From positions 28,802,720-28,866,719 of the forward strand of contig JASWHV010000008.1 of assembly GCA_030760725.1 (NCBI GenBank): a stretch of 64,000 nt of DNA, written 5' to 3'. Below the pieces are notes generated by a model that had not been told where the DNA came from, did no database searches, and saw nothing but the letters and a program-made list of their open reading frames with translations. The translations under genes and the position numbers were made by a program. Of the stretch, positions 59,832 through 64,000 are shown piece by piece. This stretch comes from Neostapfia colusana. Lineage: Eukaryota > Streptophyta > Magnoliopsida > Poales > Poaceae. The number at the start of each line of letters is the position of its first letter. Position 1 is the first letter of the stretch.

Positions 59832-60080
59832 CATTGCTCCATATTCCCATGCTTGCGCCACACCAAGTAGTCGGGCAAAAATCCGTGCTTGTAAAGGTGC
59901 GGCCTCCATTTCAGACCTATACAGACGTCGACGATTCCGGCACTTGTTACACGGACACTTCACAACACGAGCACCACTAGCAAAGGCTTGGTTCACAAAA
60001 ACATTTGCAATATGAGCCCATTCCATAGTGTGTGCACCAGTTGAACTCCATCTATCATACATTGCCACTACGGTCGTCAC
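59832..60080 (-). pseudogene. CACTA transposase, N-terminal transposase-associated domain (continues at 7517-7440)
   Basis: Read on the minus strand from about 60078, this begins with a Met and contains MYDRWSSTGAHTMEWAHI, a Cys-rich KCPCNKCRNRRRLYRSE and, after a frameshift near 59880, PDYLVWRKHG. That is the Transpos_assoc domain (PF13963) that starts plant CACTA transposases. Gypsy A is inserted just after it. Beyond A the same strand resumes at 7517 with an acidic linker (NEDEDHMDEMIADVDREYDG) typical of the next part. The catalytic transposase core is absent. The frameshift and deletion make it non-functional. Confidence 0.85.
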
Positions 60081-61253
60081 CCATTTTCAAAACTACAACA
60101 AATTGCAGGAATGAAGCTGGTTTTGATACAACATTGCAAACTAATGTAAACATAATATAAACGACATTATACATTGCAAAGTAGTAAACATAATCTAAAC
60201 ATAATAGAAAATGCAGTGTTATCCTAAACAGTATTAAAAAACCGTTTAAACGTGTTTAAATGGTAGACAAACACTTTTTGTATAGTTTAGGCACTAAATG
60301 ACCATTTCAAAGGCTGTTTAAATGGTTTAAATAGATTATACAAAACGGTGCACCCGAGTCCCTACGATTTCATGTTTGTGGGTTGCAGGACAGCTGAAAC
60401 TCAATAAAAGTACGTAGTTCTAATTTATCTAAATAATATTAATGTGATTCAATGTATGCAAGTTTGTAATTTAATTGTGAGGACGTGAAGTTAAAGACAG
60501 GAGCTTTGAGCGTACCTTGAATTGGGGCCGGCGGGCGCTCACGGCGGGGTGGGGGGGGGGGGCAGGCGCCGGTGCGGCTGGCGCAGGGCAACGGGCACGC
60601 GGCGGCGTGCTGGCGGGGGGGGGGGGGGGGGGACTGGCGCGCGGGCAGGGGCTGCGGCAGCAGGGACCTCGGGCGGGCCCGCAGACCGGGGCGGGCTGCC
60701 GGCGGAGGGGCCTCGAGCGGCGACGGGGCAGGGCGTCGAGCGGTGGCCAGTGGCGCTAGACGGGGCGTCAGGCAGGCATGTGGGCAGGGGCGTTGGGCAG
60801 GCGGGCGTGCGGGCGCGCGAGGGTGGTCAGCGGTAGGGTGTCTGGTGGCGCACGGCAGGTGGGAGGCGTGGCGTGCCGAGATGTCGGGGCGGTCGCGCGG
60901 GGCGGGGTGGCGGGCGCGCGTGGTGGGAGGCGGGCGTGGTCGGGGGTCAGGTTGCGCGCTCCTGAGCGTGAGTCAATTTGGGGCCACAGCGATAGCCGTT
61001 GATCTGCGAGTCCCTGCCGACGGCTAAAGTACAGCGGTTGGCCTAGCTTCCCAGGCCGACAACTTTACTTATAGCCTTCGGTCTGTGAGTCTAGGGTGAC
61101 AACTTTACTTATAGCCGTCGGCCTTGGAGGCTAGGCCAACAGCTATAATTTTATGGCCGCCAGATTTGGTAACCGATAGCTTTAATCCATTTATGTTCGA
61201 CGGCCCCGACGCCTATTGGAAAACCGACGGCCTATTGCCCTTTTACTGTAGTG
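60081..61253. other. 5' region of CACTA F: AT-rich leader, GC-rich block and right subterminal repeats
   Basis: Going leftward from the element end, 60960-61253 holds subterminal CCGACGG-type repeats. 60520-60960 is an extremely GC-rich block with runs of 12 G (60551-60562) and 18 G (60615-60632). 60081-60515 is AT-rich leader or intron upstream of the transposase Met. The open frames across the GC-rich block are composition artefacts of Gly, Arg and Ala. The block occupies the same relative place as the GC-rich first-exon-like block of CACTA E. Confidence 0.6.
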
Positions 61254-61256
61254 AAA

Positions 61257-61684
61257 GGTCGAAACGTGGCGCCGACTAGAGAAGAACCGGGCAGGCACAA
61301 GCAGAAGTAGAATACAGATAGCAGAGAGACTGCAAAACATAGCCGCAGGAATGAACACGCAATAAAGAAGAGATCAAGTCGCCATCCTATTGCTACAATG
61401 GTGGAACATATGGAAAGAAAGGAACGGCTGTATTTTGCAGGGGTGGAAAAGATCGAAAGGAGGTGGCAAGGCTAATCAAAGAGGAGCACAATTGGTCAAT
61501 CTTGGAGGGAAAGACACCTACCCCCCCCCCCCCAACCACCACCAAACGCTCCCTTCACTAATGCTGTATTGGGGGCAACTTTTGGTTGCTAACCCCTTGA
61601 ACAAAAACATTTGTATTCCCTCTGGATTTTTATTCCTACTTTAATGAAAAGGCAATACCCCTGCCACTTAATGTCAAAAAAAAT
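61257..61684 (+). pseudogene. LINE ORF2 end and 3' UTR, right part after CACTA F
   Basis: Continues the zf-RVT region cut at 7228. In broken frames it shows VAILLLQWWNIWKERN, the Trp-rich motif that ends plant LINE reverse transcriptases, followed by 3' UTR with a 13-C run (61521-61533) and a short A-rich tail (61677-61683). The tail marks the likely 3' end of the LINE. Confidence 0.75.
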
Positions 61685-62612
61685 TATAAATGTTGGTGGT
61701 ATTCAGGTTCACCTGAGTAAGGAATCTACCCGTTCTCTGTTGCAGCTCAAGGGCAAAAGTGTTGTGCCTAATGCATCTCCTGGTATGGATACATGATGTA
61801 GGAAGCATCAAACACACAAGAAACTGATAGCAGCGAGAGAGGGTACCTATTGAAGACAGTCAAGAAGAGGAGGCTTTAGATTCTCAGTGCTTTGCAAACA
61901 GTGTACGAGTTGTCCAATCTTAGGAGATGGTTATATCTTCACATGAAGAGGACTTTGAGGTGGTAAAAAATAAAAAGACTAAGGATGCAAAGGTGACTTG
62001 TAACCTGGCGAAGCGAAGTGACAGACTCATTGGCTTAGAAGATCAGAAAATTGAAAATAAAGCAGTTGGCGGAGTTGAATCTCATGATGACTTCATAAAA
62101 CAAATGTACAACTATAATCCCTTCTCAATTCTCAATAACGATAATGATAGTTTATGCAAGATTGCTAATGAGCAAGAGGTTAAACTTGGTGATTATAAAG
62201 AAGAGTCTAGTTAATATTGATGTCATCAAATATCTAGAACAGGCTAGAGTAATATTGATGTCATGAAATGTCTACAACATGCTAGAGCTAACTTGATTCT
62301 AAAATCCAGTGACAAGTAGCAGAAACCTAGCTGTGACTCTGAGGTAATCAGAGAACTGCTTGAAGAAGAAGATGATGATATCATCTTATCCTCTGATAAT
62401 ACATGCATTTTTAACAGGAAACATGTTAAACAGAAGAAGAAAAAGAAAAGTGCCTCCTCCTTTTTAAGGTTAAGCCTAAAAGAGGAGGAAATAAAACAAA
62501 ATGATAATAAAAGGTGTTGTGTGAAACTGTCAGGGGCTTGGACGTTCTGTCAAACAATTTCTTAAAGAGATGCTACAGAAGAAAAAGTTGAGTTTATTGG
62601 TCTAGAGTCAGG
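61685..62612 (+). pseudogene. Second LINE fragment: ORF1 C-terminus and start of the endonuclease
   Basis: An open frame at 61927-62214 has an acidic/Lys-rich ORF1 tail with NPFSILNNDND. At about 62510-62610, in broken frame, NCQGLGRSVKQFLKEM followed by KLSLLVLES resembles the first strand of a LINE EEP endonuclease. These belong between ORF1 and RT, yet lie after the LINE 3' end. It is either a separate truncated copy or a rearranged part of the same element. Confidence 0.5.
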
Positions 62613-62727
62613 AGCGGACTGTGCAGTTCATGCGGTGCCAGTGAGGATCAACAACAACGTTGGGATGCCCATCGGTGAGTACGTGGTTCAAGAGCTCGTA
62701 CTTGCTGAGCGTCTTGAGGAAGAGGAC
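62613..62727 (-). pseudogene. Copia-type gag fragment
   Basis: The minus strand reads KTLSKYELLNHVLTDGH and DPHWHRMNCTVRSW, which resembles the N-terminal part of Ty1/copia Gag (UBN2-type). It is cut at 62727 by the LTR that follows. Short and assigned by eye. Confidence 0.45.
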
Positions 62728-64000
62728 TGTAAGGGCCTCAGTTTTTGACACCCATTTGCAGTGTTCATCCCCACACCACACACCTCATTTGAGGAAAAAT
62801 GATGAACACAAATAAAGAGCAAGTAACAATTATCAACATGCTCATTAGGGAACAAACTCACACATTGCAAAAGTGGTACTTCCCACATGTGATATAGATG
62901 GGCTGGACATATGAAAACTCCTACACTTTGCCAAGGATGTCCATGCCAAGTTTCACCCAAATTCAAAACATTTTTGAGGTCATCTTGGGTGTAGATAGGA
63001 AAGGGGCAGTTTGAAAACATATTCAAATTCAAACTGTTTTCACCCACTGAATTTAAAAGTGGAAGGCATATTCTTGCTCAGCACATTTTTGTGAGCTCAC
63101 ACACCAATTTTCACTCCATTTGGAGTTGATCTTGACATGAGCTAAGGGGGAGAAATTCAAACTTTATTTGAATTTCAAACTGCACTTGTGCTGAAATTCA
63201 TTCAAACCAAACCTCATTTGAACTTTGATCAATTCAAATGGCTCTTGGGTGAATAATTTGAGTTGCCAAGGGTAGAATAGGGTTCACTGTTTACCACAGC
63301 TGTTAGGAATAAATTTCAGAGGTTAAAAGAGGAGTGGGACCCACATGTCAGCCTCAGCCTCAAAGCAAACCGACTGAACCACAGTTCAGTCGGTTCCCGG
63401 CTGTTGTGCGCGCGCGCCACCGAAGGGGGCAGCCGGCGCCAGCTCCTGCTGCGTGCCCCAAGCCGGAGACCAGACCGCCGAGCTATTTATTCCCTCCCCG
63501 GCGTGCCTCAGTCACCATTTCCCCGAGCTGCCGACGTGCACGATCCATTTCTCCACTGCCATCACCGGCGCTCGAGTTCCTGCTGGATCGAGCTGATCGC
63601 AGCTTCCTCTTTCCACTCCAGGGTCCCAGCCAGGTACTAGCGACCATCCTCCATCCTCCCCATTGCTAGAAGTCGATTGAAACCGAGTGATATCGGCTGT
63701 GCCGAAAGATCAAACTCGGAACTGGAAACCGCCGCACCTCGGGCTCTCGTGGACAGCCCAACCTGGGCGTTGTCACGCCCGAGCCAAGGCACCCTTGGAC
63801 GCGCAGGTGACCGGTGCTGCTCATCCCCGAGCCACAGCTCGAGTGGTTGCTCACCGGCGGCGAATTTCCACTTTTCCCCTTTCTGTGTGCAGAACGACCC
63901 TCGGGTACGATTCTGTTTAATTCGTGCTCTAGAAAGGATTAGAGGGCCTCAGGCCACTCCCACACGAACTAGACACGGTGACGCACAAGTTGCCTTCACA
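62728..64000. mobile_element. Partial LTR of another Gypsy-like element (G), running off the window
   Basis: Begins TGTAAGGGCCTCAG. Like the LTRs of A and D it has AT-rich direct/inverted TTTGAATT runs, then GGGACCCACATGTCAGCC and a GC-rich Pro/Arg-type segment. The A LTR has the similar GGTCCCACATGTTAGCC at 56207-56224. The end lies beyond the window, so neither a target duplication nor internal domains can be seen. The open frames within it (63334-63669) are treated as LTR composition, not genes. Confidence 0.5.

Larger units (their letters stand above)
7229..61253 (-). mobile_element. CACTA element F (about 1.7 kb without its insertion), TSD AAA
   Basis: The left end reads CACTACGGAAAACGAG (7229-) and the right end TTTTACTGTAGTG (to 61253), the inverted CACTA termini of En/Spm-type transposons. 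The 3-bp duplication AAA flanks it at 7226-7228 and 61254-61256. Both subterminal regions carry repeated TATAGCCGTCGG-type motifs in both orientations. It carries an N-terminal transposase fragment on the minus strand. Gypsy A split that gene, pushing the two ends 54 kb apart. Without the insert the element is about 1.7 kb, so it was a deleted, non-autonomous copy. The LINE zf-RVT reading continues on the far side. Confidence 0.85.

Noticed and set aside
60517..61027. Gly/Arg/Ala-rich open frames of 80-151 codons
   Set aside because: Stop codons are rare in such G-rich sequence; there is no domain, and several overlapping frames are open at once.
63334..63669. 111-codon plus-strand frame in the right-edge GC-rich block
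   Set aside because: It lies in the GC-rich part of a probable LTR, with the same composition as the non-coding LTR segments of A and D.

Overview
This window is plant nuclear DNA, almost certainly from a grass (Poaceae). The evidence is a spliced plant DUF300/LAZ1-type membrane protein gene, Tekay-type chromoviral and Tat-type Gypsy retrotransposons with 1-4 kb LTRs, CACTA elements with CG-rich subterminal repeats, a Tourist-like MITE, a miniature (SMART-type) LTR retrotransposon and a non-LTR (LINE) relic of the two-zinc-knuckle ORF1 kind seen in grasses. Nothing is organised as operons. Apart from the broken gene at the left edge, nearly every base belongs to a mobile element.

Layout. 1-3.6 kb: the 3' exons of a DUF300 (TMEM184/LAZ1-like) gene, which carries two frameshifts and is probably a pseudogene. 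3.6-7.2 kb: a LINE relic whose ORF1 has been hit by a hAT-like element, a 314-bp SMART and a Tourist-like MITE. 7.2-61.25 kb: one nest of elements inside that same LINE. 61.25-62.6 kb: the rest of the LINE and a second, out-of-order LINE fragment. 62.6-64 kb: a copia gag scrap and the start of another long LTR.

The nest, from outside in: CACTA element F (7229-61253, TSD AAA) sits in the zf-RVT part of the LINE. Gypsy A (7518-59831, + strand, TSD CATTG) sits in the transposase exon of F. Gypsy B (8960 to about 47980, + strand, Tat-like with two RNase H domains and an antisense spliced ORF) sits in the 5' LTR of A. Gypsy C (12687-40507, - strand, TSD CTGTT/CTGCT) splits the RT/RNase H of B. Gypsy D (22580-39195, - strand, perfect TSD TTGTA) sits in the 5' LTR of C. 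CACTA element E (35593-37879, TSD GGT) sits in the 5' LTR of D. Counting the LINE, that is seven stacked layers. With the inner layers removed, the flanking reading frames or LTR sequences rejoin at each junction, except on the right side of B, where a deletion has removed the LTR end.

How the parts relate. A, C and D are chromodomain-bearing Tekay-like elements primed by initiator-tRNA-Met. A and D are sister families. B is a Tat-lineage element. All the retroelements are disabled by stops, frameshifts or deletions. D is the least damaged: its gag-pol is one frame with three nonsense codons. The most unusual features are the depth of nesting, the repeated hits on 5' LTRs, the arrays of G-box/ABRE-like motifs in the LTRs of C (and weakly B), the intron-containing antisense gene in B, and the compact CACTA E that keeps only the spliced C-terminal transposase exons.
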